A stretch of DNA of 64,000 nucleotides from Anthoceros angustus. Taxonomy: Eukaryota; Streptophyta; Anthocerotopsida; Anthocerotales; Anthocerotaceae. The notes under the pieces are model-generated. The model had not been told where the DNA came from and made no database searches. It saw nothing but the letters and a program-made list of their open reading frames with translations. The translations under genes and the position numbers were made by a program. The stretch lies in assembly GCA_010909165.1 (NCBI GenBank), contig MU008159.1, positions 1,550,001 to 1,614,000 on the forward strand. The letters are read 5' to 3'. Shown one piece after another: positions 10,758 to 22,415 of the stretch (the stretch's first letter is position 1; each line of letters begins with the position of its first letter).

Positions 10758-11129
10758 CCAGCGTGCCCAAAAACGGTATACAACCTCGGATCTAAATGTT
10801 GAATGTGGATTTAGACCCTGAAAGTCTTGCACGAGGGAATCTGATGCATTCCAAACATGAACCTCAACTACTCGTGTGGAAATAACCTCCTCAATATCTT
10901 GTGTAGAAATAACATTATCTACTTGTGTAGACGGAGAGCGTTGAGCCTCATCTAATGGTCCTCTGCAAAGAGGACATGTAGTACGAGTACAACCAGCCCA
11001 AATAGTAATGCAATGTGTGTGAAATTGATGATTGCAAGCCGATACTTGTGTAACGCTGTTAGTTTCCATGTGAGAAAGACAAATGCTACAAACTTTCCGA
11101 TTTCCCTCGGTCTTGTTATCTTCAGCCAT
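10749..11129 (-). CDS. small RING-H2 finger protein
   Basis: 126 aa from ATG 11,129. The RING-H2 domain occupies residues 14-56: CSICLSH, CNHQFHTHC, then TTCPLCRGPL. It has the C-x2-C..C-x-H-x2-H-x2-C..C-x2-C spacing of E3 ubiquitin ligases. There is no transmembrane segment or signal peptide. The remaining C-terminal region of about 70 residues is unrecognised, and its end (FWARWIP) is read from a dispersed repeat, so the true C-terminus may have been replaced. The nearest neighbours are transposons. It could be a captured gene fragment or a young host gene; expression is uncertain. The RING fold is clear; function beyond likely E3 activity is not. Confidence 0.6.
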   Translation of the reverse strand: MAEDNKTEGNRKVCSICLSHMETNSVTQVSACNHQFHTHCITIWAGCTRTTCPLCRGPLDEAQRSPSTQVDNVISTQDIEEVISTRVVEVHVWNASDSLVQDFQGLNPHSTFRSEVVYRFWARWIP

Positions 11130-11773
11130 ATTCTTAATTGATTCCAACTACTTTATAATAATTATAAAAGAATAAATATATGTACCACTATAGGTTAGAT
11201 ATTTAATAGGAAAAAACACGCTTGTGCCTATTCATGTTTGGTGTAGAACTTACGTGCCTGCTACAAAAAATGCTTGAATACAAGGAACAATTCAACTTTT
11301 TATACTACTGAGAAAATATTTCTTAATTGAAAAGCTACCATCTTATGGAGGTGTGAACATCTAGCAAATTCTAATCTCATGAAATTATTAGTTATTAATT
11401 AATTTTTTTAAAAAATAAATTAACTTAGTAATCACCAATCAGCTTAATTCCTTTTCAATGGTTTCCATTTCAAGTTCATGGTAAACTTTATTCTCCTATG
11501 CGTTCGCTAACAATGTTTGTTACTTTCTTTCTCAACTAGGAAAAAGATTTTCATCCTCAAACCAGTAACTAACATATTGAGTATCATTTGTACTTTCTAC
11601 TTTTTGTTCTCATGTACTTCCTTTTATATTTTTTTGTTAATTTCTACTTCTACTAAGAAGAAGCTCCATATTTTCAATGCAGGTAATTAGCACATTGAGT
11701 ATTACCAAGTACCTTTTACCATGAAATTATAAGTTGATCAAGAGTTTGTATTGATGTAAGATTTTATGATTTA
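11130..11773. other. AT-rich intergenic DNA
   Basis: No ORF or repeat of note. The sequence is AT-rich and lies between the RING gene start and the left terminal inverted repeat of the TIR transposon. It may include the RING promoter. Confidence 0.5.
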
Positions 11774-11801
11774 ACAGACTCCGCGCAATATCGGCGGATT
11801 C
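11774..11801 (+). repeat. left terminal inverted repeat
   Basis: 28 bp starting ACAGACTCCGCGC. It pairs with the reverse complement of 19,977-20,004. Confidence 0.85.
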
Positions 11802-11899
11802 TTGAAAGCCTCTTTTGCGCTTTGGGCGGAGGTTGCCACCCCTTTCTCATATCATGCAAAACACGTGTTTTAAAAGAGATGTCTTGAATGGCGAGTTCC

Positions 11900-14800
11900 A
11901 CTTAGAACAATGTAAGTAATATCGAGGTTTTTCCATGTATGCACACTTTTGTTTTCGGTCGCGGTCGTCGCACCTTCCAGACTTACTGGGAAAGGCGAGT
12001 GCGGCACTATGGGTCCAAAACACGTAATATGCATTCAAATCAAAGTCGGGCATTTTCCACGAAGGGTCACAGAATTATACCGGTCAACGGACGAGCCCCT
12101 CATCTACAAGTCCACAGCTACCCAAAGGGTCATCTACTTCAACCAAATTGAGCTCCGAATCGCACCCGTTTCTACATTTTCCAAATCCCGCCGTGTCACC
12201 AAAGTCATCACCTTCAACTCGCAAAAACAGCGTCGGAGCCTGTATGCGGTGGTAGTGTGCCGTTTTCATCCCATATTGTCAATGCCGGTTGGTCTTCAAC
12301 CGCGGTCTCAGTGCGGAGTCCTTCATTCGACCCTTCTTTCCAAGCAAGCTATACACTTGCATTTTCTGTCAATGCCTCGTGCACGGATCTCCTTTGCCCA
12401 AAACTTGCAGGCCCGAAAACTTATCTGTTGTTATTTCTTGAACTCGTCGGCGCTCCAACCGTTCACTCGTTGTGACATATACATTGAGCATCGTGCGTCT
12501 TTGTCAATGGCCACAACGTTCCTTTCCGTTGTATCCGGCCACCAAAATGATCCCGATCCCGCAGGTCAACAATCCGATCGTCTTCGTTGGAGAACATGTT
12601 CACCAACATGCCTAATAAGCCCACGGGTTTACGATATGGCGTCGACCATCTTATCACTGGTAAATCGCCTTCTTCACCACCCCATGTCGGATAACTCTTG
12701 GCACTGTTTGATGTCTTTGCGGAAAGAGGAGCTTTTCCGACATTGGACTCTGTCCCTCACGCCACAAATATTCCACTTTTGTTTCCAGCTGCTAGGTGGG
12801 ATGTTGGTTTTCTCCCATACCGGTATGAATGACTCCTTTCACACCAAGACCTCAAAGCCTCCACGGCTTGAATCACCCCATCCACCCCATGCATAATTAT
12901 CCGGAACACATCGCTCGTGGTCTTCTCGTTGAAAGAGCGATGATCTCTTTCAATTCTTCTTCAACGAAAGCCTTGTCATTCTCATGCCTGTAAACCTCGA
13001 GGGAGGTCGCAGAAAAGAAGAGTATACCTCCTCGGTGGCAAAAATCCTTTCATATCCAAAATGTCTCGATGCACCACGATATGCCACTTTTGTCCAAGAC
13101 CTGCACTCAAACCGCCACCGCATCCATGTCCTTGTCGGCCATTTGTTTTCGCTCTTCTTCCATCCGTTTCGATTCGCTATAAACAAAATCTTGGAAAGGT
13201 TTTGGCGAGCTTTCAAATCCTCAATGTCTCCGGTTTACGCAAGCAACAGACGGTGGTCGCAACTCATTGGAGCGCGGTCGGCGGCAGGCGCCGGCGCACT
13301 CCCACCGGTCAGTCGCCGGTCGGCGGCGCACTCCACCGAGAGCCGGTCGGCCGGCGCGCGCTCGCGGTCGGCGCACCGCGCGCGGCGCGAGCGCCGGTCG
13401 GCCGCGCCTCGCGCGCGGTGACGGCGCACTCGCGTTCGCCTGGGAACAAACAACAAGTCGGCCGGTCGCGCACTATCTTGGTGGCCGCGCCTCTATGAAT
13501 ACACTCACTTACCACTTTCAAAAATTGTTTGAAACCGCCAATTCCTTGGCCTATGTTTGGGAAACTGCTTTTAAGGTGGCACACTTCATAGCCTTCGAAG
13601 GCATGCTCGATAAGGTTAATCTTCTTCCTGTTGCCAACATCATCCATATCTTTTAGCTGCGTTTCCTTGGATGACCTTAGGTCACTATCAACATCTCTTC
13701 ACCTTCTCGTCCTTGGGACTCCTTGGAATGCTCTCCATGCCCTTAGAGCATTGGAGCCGGACGGTCGATTAGGGGGGCTGTTGTAGTTGGGTCTTGTGGC
13801 TTCCGTTTTGCTTCGCCCGTCGTCACACTGCTTTGCTGCTGGAGTTCGCACTTCTCCCATCGGAAAATGGTGTCCACGTTCTCCTCACCAATCCTCAGCA
13901 GTCTTCCTTCCACCATCACCATCTTACATAATCGTGTCCTTGAGTTTCCAGCCTCCTCCGGCATCCCCAACTTGTACACATTGAACTTCCGCATGGGTTT
14001 TCCATCGGTGTGTCCGTGCCAAATCTCAAGCTCATCATGTATGTAGCGTACTTGTTCAATAAAACCAAGCTTCTTCCTCTTGTCATACACATTGTGATCA
14101 ACGCACCGCATTTCTTCCTCTCAAGCTGCATATACATGGCCTCGAGCCATTGAAATTTATCTTCCGGATACATTTCGATGGTTCCATGTATGCATAGCAA
14201 TGGTTCCCTCCCGGCACCCCTAGGGTGTCTTTGAGCTCGATCTCCGGTGCATCTTCTTCTTCAAAACCTTTGGATCAATCATGCACAAAGTGGGAGCGTC
14301 CCTTCCTTCTGGACATCGCATCACAGCCGAACAAGGCACTTCATCCATGCCTCATCCACCTTCCTTATCGAGCATCTGCGTTAGAAATGAAGCGGGGCGT
14401 AGTAATATGTGAATGTCGAATGTTGTGGTTTGCACCCGCTTCTTGTAGGCCCGACGAACCATCTCCGGATAGTCATCCTCCTGCGAAAGGAGCTCCTCGT
14501 TCGGCATCGATTGTCAGACAGCGGCTTCCTCTTCGCATGCTTCCTCGACTTCCTTAATTTTTCCTCTCGCCCCTCTTCTCCATCACCCGAGATCTTGCCT
14601 TCCTCTTTCGCTTGATTGGTGTGCTCTCATGGAAATCAAAACAAGATGCTTCAATTCTTACATGGGTTCGAATTATGCGGAGGCGACGGGCTTAGGAGCA
14701 TTCTTACCGCCATTCGCCTTCTCATCTTCACGGTGACCTGACAGGCTGATTCCTTCTTCTTCTTTCTGGTGGCTGCCCGCACCGGGGTCCTTCCGAGGAG

Positions 14801-15700
14801 GGTCACCTCCTCCTCAAAAGCCTCATTCAAGACCCACGAGGCTGGACATGTTGCGAGCCATGGGCCGGCCCGTGCTCGCCTCGCATCGGACCACGAGGCG
14901 AGGCCTCCTCCTCTTCCGGAGGCTCTCGGCTCGGCCAAGGAACCTCGTCCTCCTCCATCTCCGGTTGCATAATCCGGGCATCGTTTGATGCACCCACGCC
15001 TGATAAGCCGGTGTTGCGCCTCGCTGCCCGATCACCGGTAGCGTCGATCACTACACCTCTGTGACACCCCTGAAGCGGAGTGAAATTGTTCTCCCCTGTT
15101 CATTTTAAAGAGGAAAACAATGAGTATACCAAGATGCGTAAACCCTAAGCGAAAATGGGAAGTGATACATGGTGACATACAATGACTTACATCTTGAACA
15201 CTTTTGGAATCACATGGGATTTCAACTGGCTCACAACGAGGCATTATCTTGGCATCCATTATCGGAGGAGATGTGTGTTGATGTCATCGTTTATGTGCAA
15301 ATGAGGTTTCTTGGTGACCAAAAGCGTATGTGCATATCTTCGCCCATTAGTCCTTGTTGCACATAGAATCCATCCGACTCTTGCACAGGAATCCCCTCAA
15401 TACCATTGTAACCGTTAATCCATAAGGCCGAGTGGAATCCAAGGCGGACTGGATCTTGGGTTCTTCTTCGCAACAACGCTCCACTCTTTGTCATGTTATG
15501 CCCGGAAGAGAATCCGGAGCTTTTTCACCGAAATGCTCCACAAAGTTAAAAGCATGAGGAATCGCGGTGTTGCATTTTCCGAGGTTGGTGCTCCCTCGGC
15601 CATCAATGTCTTCATATCCTCTCCGTTGAGTACCCTTTGAGGTGGACGTCCGGACACTACCATGAGAGGATTCTCTCAATTGCATAATAGCGGTGGGGTT
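11900..15700 (-). pseudogene. transposon-borne DNA methyltransferase-like gene, decayed
   Basis: On the minus strand, residues encoded at about 12,480-12,640 read RWSTPYRKPVGLLGMLVNMF, then SNEDDRIVDL. After one or two frameshifts come GSGSFWWP and NVVAIDKDAR. The order TP-x-KP-x-LL, a -DxxGSGSF-like motif I, then a VVAIDKD strand matches class I amino-methyltransferases of DNA (N6-adenine/N4-cytosine type), where KP-x-LLE-x-LI precedes the AdoMet-binding motif. Upstream minus-strand pieces at 13,743-14,111, 13,309-13,647 and 15,291-15,685 also look coding but are unrecognised. The reading frame is broken repeatedly and interrupted by a GC-rich minisatellite at about 13.3-13.45 kb. It is probably inactive. 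The methyltransferase call rests on motif order only. Confidence 0.45.
13265..13450. repeat. GC-rich GGTCGG/GGCGC minisatellite inside the TIR transposon
   Basis: Iterated GCGGTCGGCGG, CGCCGGTCGG and GGCGCACTC words, with extreme GC content against AT-balanced flanks. A related array is at 17,625-17,755 and a more distant one at 5,395-5,712. Confidence 0.85.
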
Positions 15701-15719
15701 CTGTTACCACATTCGGGAT

Positions 15720-18700
15720 CGCATCCCCTCATCCGGTGCGCCTTGCGGCGATCCTGCTCTTGCCGCGCATTTTCCGCTTCGATGCGTGGCGGGCGCCTCC
15801 AGCGGGGGTCGATCTCTGCATGCTTATTGTGGCGTCCTCGCGATCACCATCCGCAATCTTCAAAACCTCATGCGGGAAGTTGGCGGGAGGAAGTAAGAGA
15901 ATCGTATCCGGACTCTCGAACTCTTGATGAAAAGGAGAGGCTCGAGCTTACGTGGAAATGAAATATGGATGTTTGAAGCGCATCAACGGATTACGATAAA
16001 GCCTTAACACGCTAGTTACGCTAAAAGCGGCTCAAGTTGTAGCGGTTGGGTCCGAACACGGTCATCATTCATTTAACCTCAAATGCCTAAAATAGGCCCA
16101 TTACAAATTCGATGCATCCACCTCATCTTATGCCATCATTTTCTAAGGGCGGTGCACTCTCATTCAAGGTCCATCGATCATACTGCCATCAGTCCATCAG
16201 TCGCAACCGCAATTATAAATCATCCAACACCACACGGTACCACCTTATGTCACATGTCTATAATTGTGGGTGTGACTTTGATCTTGATTCAAAGTGCGTT
16301 CTTCCTCGCATGCACAGGTAGCTCTTGAAAATTTGCCGATGTTGAAGCAGTGGAAGGAGTTCTTGAAGTCAAAGGACTTGGATGCTATCGGTCGGGCAGA
16401 ACGCGAGATTCCTCCCGATATGCAACACTCCGGTCAGAGGCATCAACGGCGGTTCCCAGCTTGAAATGCCTATCGGCAGTCAAGGTATTCAAGTTGAAGA
16501 GGGAGAAGTAGATGAAGGTACGTCGTGCAAACTCGTGCGGAAATCGATTGCATTCAAAGGCTCTTGTGAACATGATTCCGGATGTGTGTTATTTCTGCAG
16601 TGCGGCCTCCACCACTTCCGCGCGATAAGCGCATCCATTCCAAGACACCGCCTGTTTCGATGTTGGATTCCATTCACGGAAGTCCTTCTCCGGGGCCTGT
16701 ACATCCGATCCCATAGACTACTCCTCCAGGAAGTGCTCCCGGACGACACGCCGGATATGGCCGCTTAGTTGGGGTGAATGCCAACTCGGTTTCTGACCGG
16801 TTGTATCTAGAAGATACTGTTTCCACTGCGTGGCCCCACGTTCGGTGGAACTGTTGTGGAGGAAGAGGACTCGGATAGCGGTGCATTTGAACATCCACCT
16901 CAAAAGGCGTACATACAATTTGAAGCCGGTCCGAATCATTTATCGAGCATGGCGAGACCACCACGTAGGCCCCGTAGGCAATCTAAAGTGCACGAGATGA
17001 AATGTGAAGAGGTTCGTATTAGATTTTCGCAAAACTGTGGTAGACAATGCTTGAGGACAATAGGGAAGGCAACCTTTGAGATTTGAGGTATCGGTTCCTT
17101 AGAATGTGCGAGGCGGAGATGCACCTACAATCCCTTTTGATGTCGATTATGAGAGCGATGGAAGGGTTAGGGTAGACTCGTTTCTTGTCGGACGAGGAAA
17201 AGTGTATTGTTGTAGAGGCCTTGAGCGTTTGTATCGGGTCTAGCAGTGCGAAGCGGCGAGCGATCGGAAACATTGCGTGGTGCCTTCGTCTGCGACGAAT
17301 CGATGTCGCGCGTGGATGAACCAACTGTTTATGCTTATTGCCGAGAGAATGCCAAACATTGAAGTGTATCACCTTCCGACTCTTACTCAAAAGGCGAGGT
17401 GTTTCAAGAATACAAGCAACATATGCACGGCTCAGATCTGATGTTTCTCATTCCTACTTTTGTCGACTTTGGGCTACGCACTTCCAAGGTGAAAATTCAA
17501 GAGCAATCGGTTTGCCTTGTGCACAACTGCGATTACCTCAAACGAAATATAAAAGCGAAAAGCAGAGAAAAACAAGGTGAGGCTTGATGTGAAATTGTGT
17601 TTTGGCAATGCGTGGGGATGGTCGTCGGTGCGCCGGCGTGTGCGCGGTCGGCACGCCGGATGTGCGCCGGTCGGCCCGGCGCCTGTCTGGCCTGCGCCGG
17701 CCGGAGGCGTGGTTGTGAAGTCGCGGTCGGCACTCGGTATTCGTTGGGTTCCTTCCAGGCGGCTTTATTCCTCAACGTTGTTTGGGTGATTATTTTGCGA
17801 AGCATTTGAAGGCGATCGAGGCGGCGCACTCAAGTCGAGAGAGAAAATGCATCAAGCACCGTGAAATGTTATGGAGACCCGGCAAAGTATATCGGGATAT
17901 CCATCGACGGATGGACCAACGAAGACACTTCCACATTTCACGCGTTTACCCAAGGACCTGTCAGATGTAGGTTTGATCGACGTCCATGTTGTGGGGTGCA
18001 TGATTTATAACTACACCATGTCGGCGGAACTCTTCATGGCATACGGGAACATCCGGAACGATGCAAACCTGACTATAGCCAATATCCAGCATGTCATTTC
18101 AAATTACGAGGGACTACTACCAAAGGTTCTTTATCTTCAACTCGACAATACTGCACGGGAGAATAAGAATGCACTGCTATTCGCTTACCTGAATATGTTG
18201 GTAGAGCTTAAGGTTTTGAGAAGGTAAAAGTAGGATTCCTCCGGTTGGGCACACTCATGACCAGTTGACGGATGTTTTCGAGGTTTTCAATGTGCTTGCG
18301 AAGGAAGCTTTACGTTGCCCAAAGTGGTATTTTGGAGAATGCATATCGCCCAAACCAAAAATTATGGAGGTGAAAGAAGTTCCGGACTTCAAAGTTTGTG
18401 TGGCCAATACCTTATGGTAAGGTGGCTATAAACAAAGTTCTTTGCGGTGAAACAGTTGCACAATATATCTTTTCAACATCGGTTCAAAATAACCCGAAAC
18501 GCGAGGTGAGACTTATTCGTGATGAGGGGCAAACAATATTCCAGATGAATCGGTCACCGGACGAGGGTTTGGAGTTTTGAATAATGTCCCATCTACTCCT
18601 ATTCAAGCTCGTTTGGTTCATTTGGAGGTCCAGTAAAAAGCGGTTGCGAGAGGAGAGATCCCGAAAGAAGTCTTGCGACAATGCGTGGGAAACTAGAGGA

Positions 18701-19492
18701 AAACTCGGGACCCATTTGGGCGCAGGTGAGGATATTTGGTGGGAGGAATTCAGTGAGCAATCAGCCATCGTGGACAAGATAGCATGTGAGCATGTTGAGG
18801 AATTGAAGACCCCTTGGCAATGGTACGATAGAACACATAATGAAGAGTTGCATCGCTCTTTGGTTGTACCAGAGGCTGAGATTTTACAGCATCCAATCGT
18901 TCGTCAAGTGCCCCGGTGGGACATGTATGTTGGAGCGTATCGACAGGATGATGCGCGAAGGCGGGAACAAGAAAGCTTGAACGGCGATGTGTTGGAGATA
19001 CAAACAGGTCACATGATTGCGGTGCCTTGTGAGACAGATCGACCATTCTGGCTCGCAAAAGTCCTACAGGTGGACTTCCAATGTGACGCCCCATTCATTA
19101 AAGTCCATTGGTGGGTGACTAAATGCACTGACGCATTTGAAGGCAGGTACCTAGAGGAGATGATTTTACCTGATCAGCCACCAACGCGCGGCAGTCGTGG
19201 GGGTCGCTCTCAACGACGGAGCATGAGGTTGCGGAAACACGTCGACAAATTGCTTCTTTCAGACACATTCATCTTGGCATACGGGTTTTCTCTAACAAAA
19301 CAGAAGCAACTAAATGCAAGGACCAGAACCATAATACGGAAAAACATGTACGTTTTGCGCTCTGTGCAGGAGGAAGCTCCGGAACATATGGAAGGAAGGG
19401 ACGCTGCGGATGATGGCGTTGCAGAAGATGTTGCATCTGAAGGCGAGGACATTGAAACACTTGATGAACATGGTTCACGGAGTTCAGATTAG
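15720..19492 (+). pseudogene. transposase-like gene (DUF7869-type) of the TIR transposon, decayed
   Basis: Coding fragments in shifting plus-strand frames. They include QWKEFLKSKDLDAIGRAERE (about 16,354-16,415), a segment with NIKAKSREKQGEA (about 17,550-17,590), then LYLQLDNTARENKNALLFAY (about 18,129-18,190) followed by LNMLVELKV. A QLDN-x-ENKN block followed by VELxVFxxV is the hallmark I recall of plant DUF7869 proteins, which are transposase-associated. The last fragment, 18,584-19,492 (302 codons), encodes an acidic-tailed C-terminus with HMIAVPCETDRPFWLAKVL, a pattern common in the same family. A GC-rich minisatellite at 17,625-17,755 interrupts the central part. There is no intact ORF, so it is non-autonomous now. 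Confidence 0.55.
17625..17755. repeat. second GC-rich minisatellite inside the TIR transposon
   Basis: GTCGGTGCGCCGGCG, GCGGTCGGCACGCCGG and related words. It interrupts the transposase-like coding region. Confidence 0.75.
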
Positions 19493-19976
19493 TTAGTTTT
19501 TCAGTTGACCATGGACTCCTACTAGTGCTGGATCAGGAAGGTATGGCCACCGACCCGACTTCCAGGAGTGGATAGGTTGTGTGTTCCGCCATGGACATAA
19601 ACGGCTTAACCAAGTGCAGAGTATGGGCACACAAAATGACGGTACAACACAGAATTTGCGATTATGTTCCAAATCAGCCAAAACCGTGTCTCTATTCTGA
19701 TGGACCTTATTTTTTTAGGACAACACATGATAAGACCGGCTGTCGACAAATGTTCAAACGCATCCACGATTCGGTCCCACACTTTTTTCTCAAGTTTTGG
19801 AGGAATGAATTCAAAGACAATAATTTTTTTGGCCACGTTCTTTTCCGGTCGCCGAAAAGTGGATGCCAAATTTCTTCAAAACCCGCAATAACGTACATGG
19901 TTTTCTGGGACATGCTTTTTTTTGGATATGATGATGGGAAAGTTTACTGCCTTTTGCCCAGCAGCCCATTTCAACG

Positions 19977-20004
19977 GAATCCGCCGATATTGCGCAGACA
20001 CTGT
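19977..20004 (-). repeat. right terminal inverted repeat
   Basis: 28 bp, reading ACAGTGTCTGCGC on the minus strand. It differs from the left end at only three positions. Confidence 0.85.
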
Positions 20005-20006
20005 TA

Positions 20007-20514
20007 TTTACAACATTTGGGATAGCCAGTACTATACAGTACCAATATGGACACCGTGCAGTTGTCAAATCTATGTTGTTTTTGCAATATGTAGTGAATA
20101 AAACCTTTGTTCGGTGGCTGCATTGGTGTCCGAAAAATGCGCGAGGCATACCGATGGGGACCCTTCACCCAACCAAAATTTTGACTTAAACTTTCCCTTC
20201 ATATTCCAAGACATCCTCTTCCATGCTTTTATTTTGTTGCTAATTTGTCTAGGGGAAGAGGAAGAATTCTATTATTGTCCTTTGAGGACGACATCTGCTC
20301 GTCATGGAACTTGGCACCTAGCCGGACAGCTTGCACCATGGTGTGTATAGGCCACTTGTTCAAGGAGGGGCTACTTACGTGACCTCCATCTCACAGCACC
20401 TAAGCCCTATCCTGCGCACCCGGGCTTGCGATTGCATAATAGTTTTGCTTCATGCAAGTGCGAATGTGAGTAGGGATGTAGGGATGTAGGTGTGGATGTG
20501 GATACGGATGCGGG
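20007..20514. other. unassigned intergenic DNA
   Basis: No gene is recognised to the right of the TIR element. It includes short GGATGTAGG-like iterations at about 20,470-20,510. Confidence 0.45.
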
Positions 20515-20990
20515 ATGCCTCAAAGGCGTGAGAGTATTTTTTAAATCTTTTATAGATCCTCTAGTACGAGTTCGAAGGCACGAGAGTGCTTTTTTGTCTT
20601 TTTTGGATTCCCTAGTGTGAGTTTGAAGGTGCGAGAGTACTTTTTTTCATCTTTTACGGATTCCCTAGTGTGAGTTCAAAGGCGCGAAGGTGCTTTTTTA
20701 TCTTTTATCTTTATCTAGAGGGTGATCTCACGTGGAAGACCTCACACGAGGGAGGCCGGCGCTAGATTCCCTACTGTGAGTTCGAAGGTGCAAGATTCTT
20801 TTTTTATCTTTTATCTTTATTTAGAGAGTGATCTCGTGTGGAAGACCTTGCATGAGCGAGGCCGGCACGCCCATAGAGTGGATTCTCTAGTGTGAGCTCG
20901 AAGGCGCAAGAGTCCTTTTCTATCTTTTATCTTTATCTAGAGGGTGATCTCGCACGGAAGACCTCGTATAGAGATCGGCGTGCCCATAGA
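20515..20990 (+). repeat. tandem array, about 55-115 bp units (GATTCCCTAGTGTGAG..CTTTTTT)
   Basis: Five or six units, with starts near 20,551, 20,605, 20,660, 20,765 and 20,880. Each has GATTCCCTAGTGTGAG, then AAGGCGCGAGAGTGC, then a T-run and ATCTTTTA. The longer units add GAGGGTGATCTC, GTGGAAGACCT and GAGGCCGGC. One unit lies inverted at about 10,688-10,757, outside the left end of the TIR element. Confidence 0.85.
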
Positions 20991-22415
20991 GTGAGACGAT
21001 TTCAAATAGCAAATATATGCCTGTCAAGGGGCCAAAGGATGGCACCCCATCCCGATATTGATGCGCCCGTTGGCTGCTTAATTGCGGATCCGTACTTATC
21101 TCAGTGCATTTGCACCGTCACTCTTGGAGGTGAGAGCACTTAATAAAATGGATGGATACCCAATATACATATATTGTCAAAGAGTTTATGCATGAAGTAA
21201 TTTTCTTGGTATATCTCCATAACATTCGAGTACTAGCGTAGGAGTCTTACAGACCACCGTGACATTGGGACTCCACAACGAGAGGATATAAACTTGATGA
21301 ACAGGCCTTTGATGGAAAAACTACATACCCCTCTAGCATGACGAACACCAACACCAATAAGAAGAATCATTAGCCAGTTGTTCCCTGTTAAGTGCAACTC
21401 CCCTGTGGACTGGCCCTCAAACAGCCCTTGAGCTATGGCCAGTTCATCCCTTGTGACCGAATTCCTCGATGTTCTTCCTCCTACCTTGCTCTCTACCGGG
21501 CTTCGTCCCCCAATACCTCTGCCCACACTGCTGAATCAAGTATGGGCTTTGATAGTTCCAGGGCCTGAGAAAAAAGTGCAGCCCCCTTCTAATCGACAGC
21601 GGCCTTCCCTGCTCCACATGCATTGCTTTGATGGCCAGTGGTTTCGTCTTCGATTGGAAAAATTAGTCAAGGATGCATCTCTAGCAATTATTGTTGTCCG
21701 TAAGATAGCCCCTATAAGTGCCATTTAGAGGGCAATGGACACTTGCTCAAAAGAACGCTGTAAAATAGGAGAGAGGCAGTCCTGCACCATATCTCCATGC
21801 ATGGTACGCTTGGGCACAAGACTTGGTGAATTTATCAAAGTCTTTAGCCAATGCGGCTCATAAGTCTCCAAGGCAAGCGGGATGAAGAGATGGCGTGCCT
21901 ACATTCCATTACACTTAGTAACCTTATAAGCCGCCGTTGTGGCTGCCATCCAACATAGGCGGTTTAGGGTAAGCTGTTTAGAGGTACGGATTCTCCTGTA
22001 CGATTACTAGTAACTACCGCGTCTACCACCGAGACTTGTCATCTCGAATGAGGTATAAGTCAGGTCCGACCGTCCGATCTTAAAGCATACCAATGTTCCC
22101 TCCAAGCCATATAAAACCACTTTCACGAGCCATCACAAACATAACGTCACGAATGTCAGCATCAATAATCATCCCCATGTGGACGACGAGCAAGATGTGT
22201 CCAAGGCATAGGCATACCCATAGGTGAAAAGTGAAGAAGCCAATGGTTTGAACCAAGCCTAGATGGAAGCGTTTCGCTATAGTAAAGGTTCCATATCAAT
22301 ATCAACGAAGGGAGTCTTGCGTGAGGGAGGCCGGCGTCTCCAAGTACCGGCCAGACGATTTACAAATTTACAAACGACTAAGAGGATGGCACCCCATCCC
22401 TGTACCAATTCGCCC
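20991..22415. other. repeat-derived intergenic DNA, no gene
   Basis: GGATGGCACCCCATCCC occurs at about 21,035 and again at about 22,384. GAGGCCGGC remnants of the tandem array recur at about 22,328. A stretch of about 100 codons open at 21,435-21,728 faintly resembles retroelement polyprotein but is too weak to call. Confidence 0.4.

Larger units (their letters stand above)
11774..20004. mobile_element. 8.2-kb TIR DNA transposon with two divergent decayed genes
   Basis: The termini are inverted repeats of 28 bp: left 11,774-11,801 and right 19,977-20,004. They match at 25 of 28 positions and include a perfect 19-bp core (GCGCAATATCGGCGGATTC). Both ends start ACAG and are flanked by a TA dinucleotide (11,772-11,773 and 20,005-20,006), a possible target-site duplication. 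Inside, the minus-strand half (about 11.9-15.7 kb) carries a methyltransferase-like gene and the plus-strand half (about 15.7-19.5 kb) a transposase-like gene, so the two diverge from about 15.7 kb. Both are broken by frameshifts. Two GC-rich minisatellites sit inside (13.27-13.45 kb and 17.63-17.75 kb). The superfamily is not assigned; the transposase region resembles plant DUF7869-type proteins. Confidence 0.78.

Noticed and set aside
11949-12896. 315-codon plus-strand frame inside the TIR element
   Set aside because: The opposite strand carries methyltransferase-like motifs here; the plus-strand translation has no recognisable pattern and is probably its shadow.
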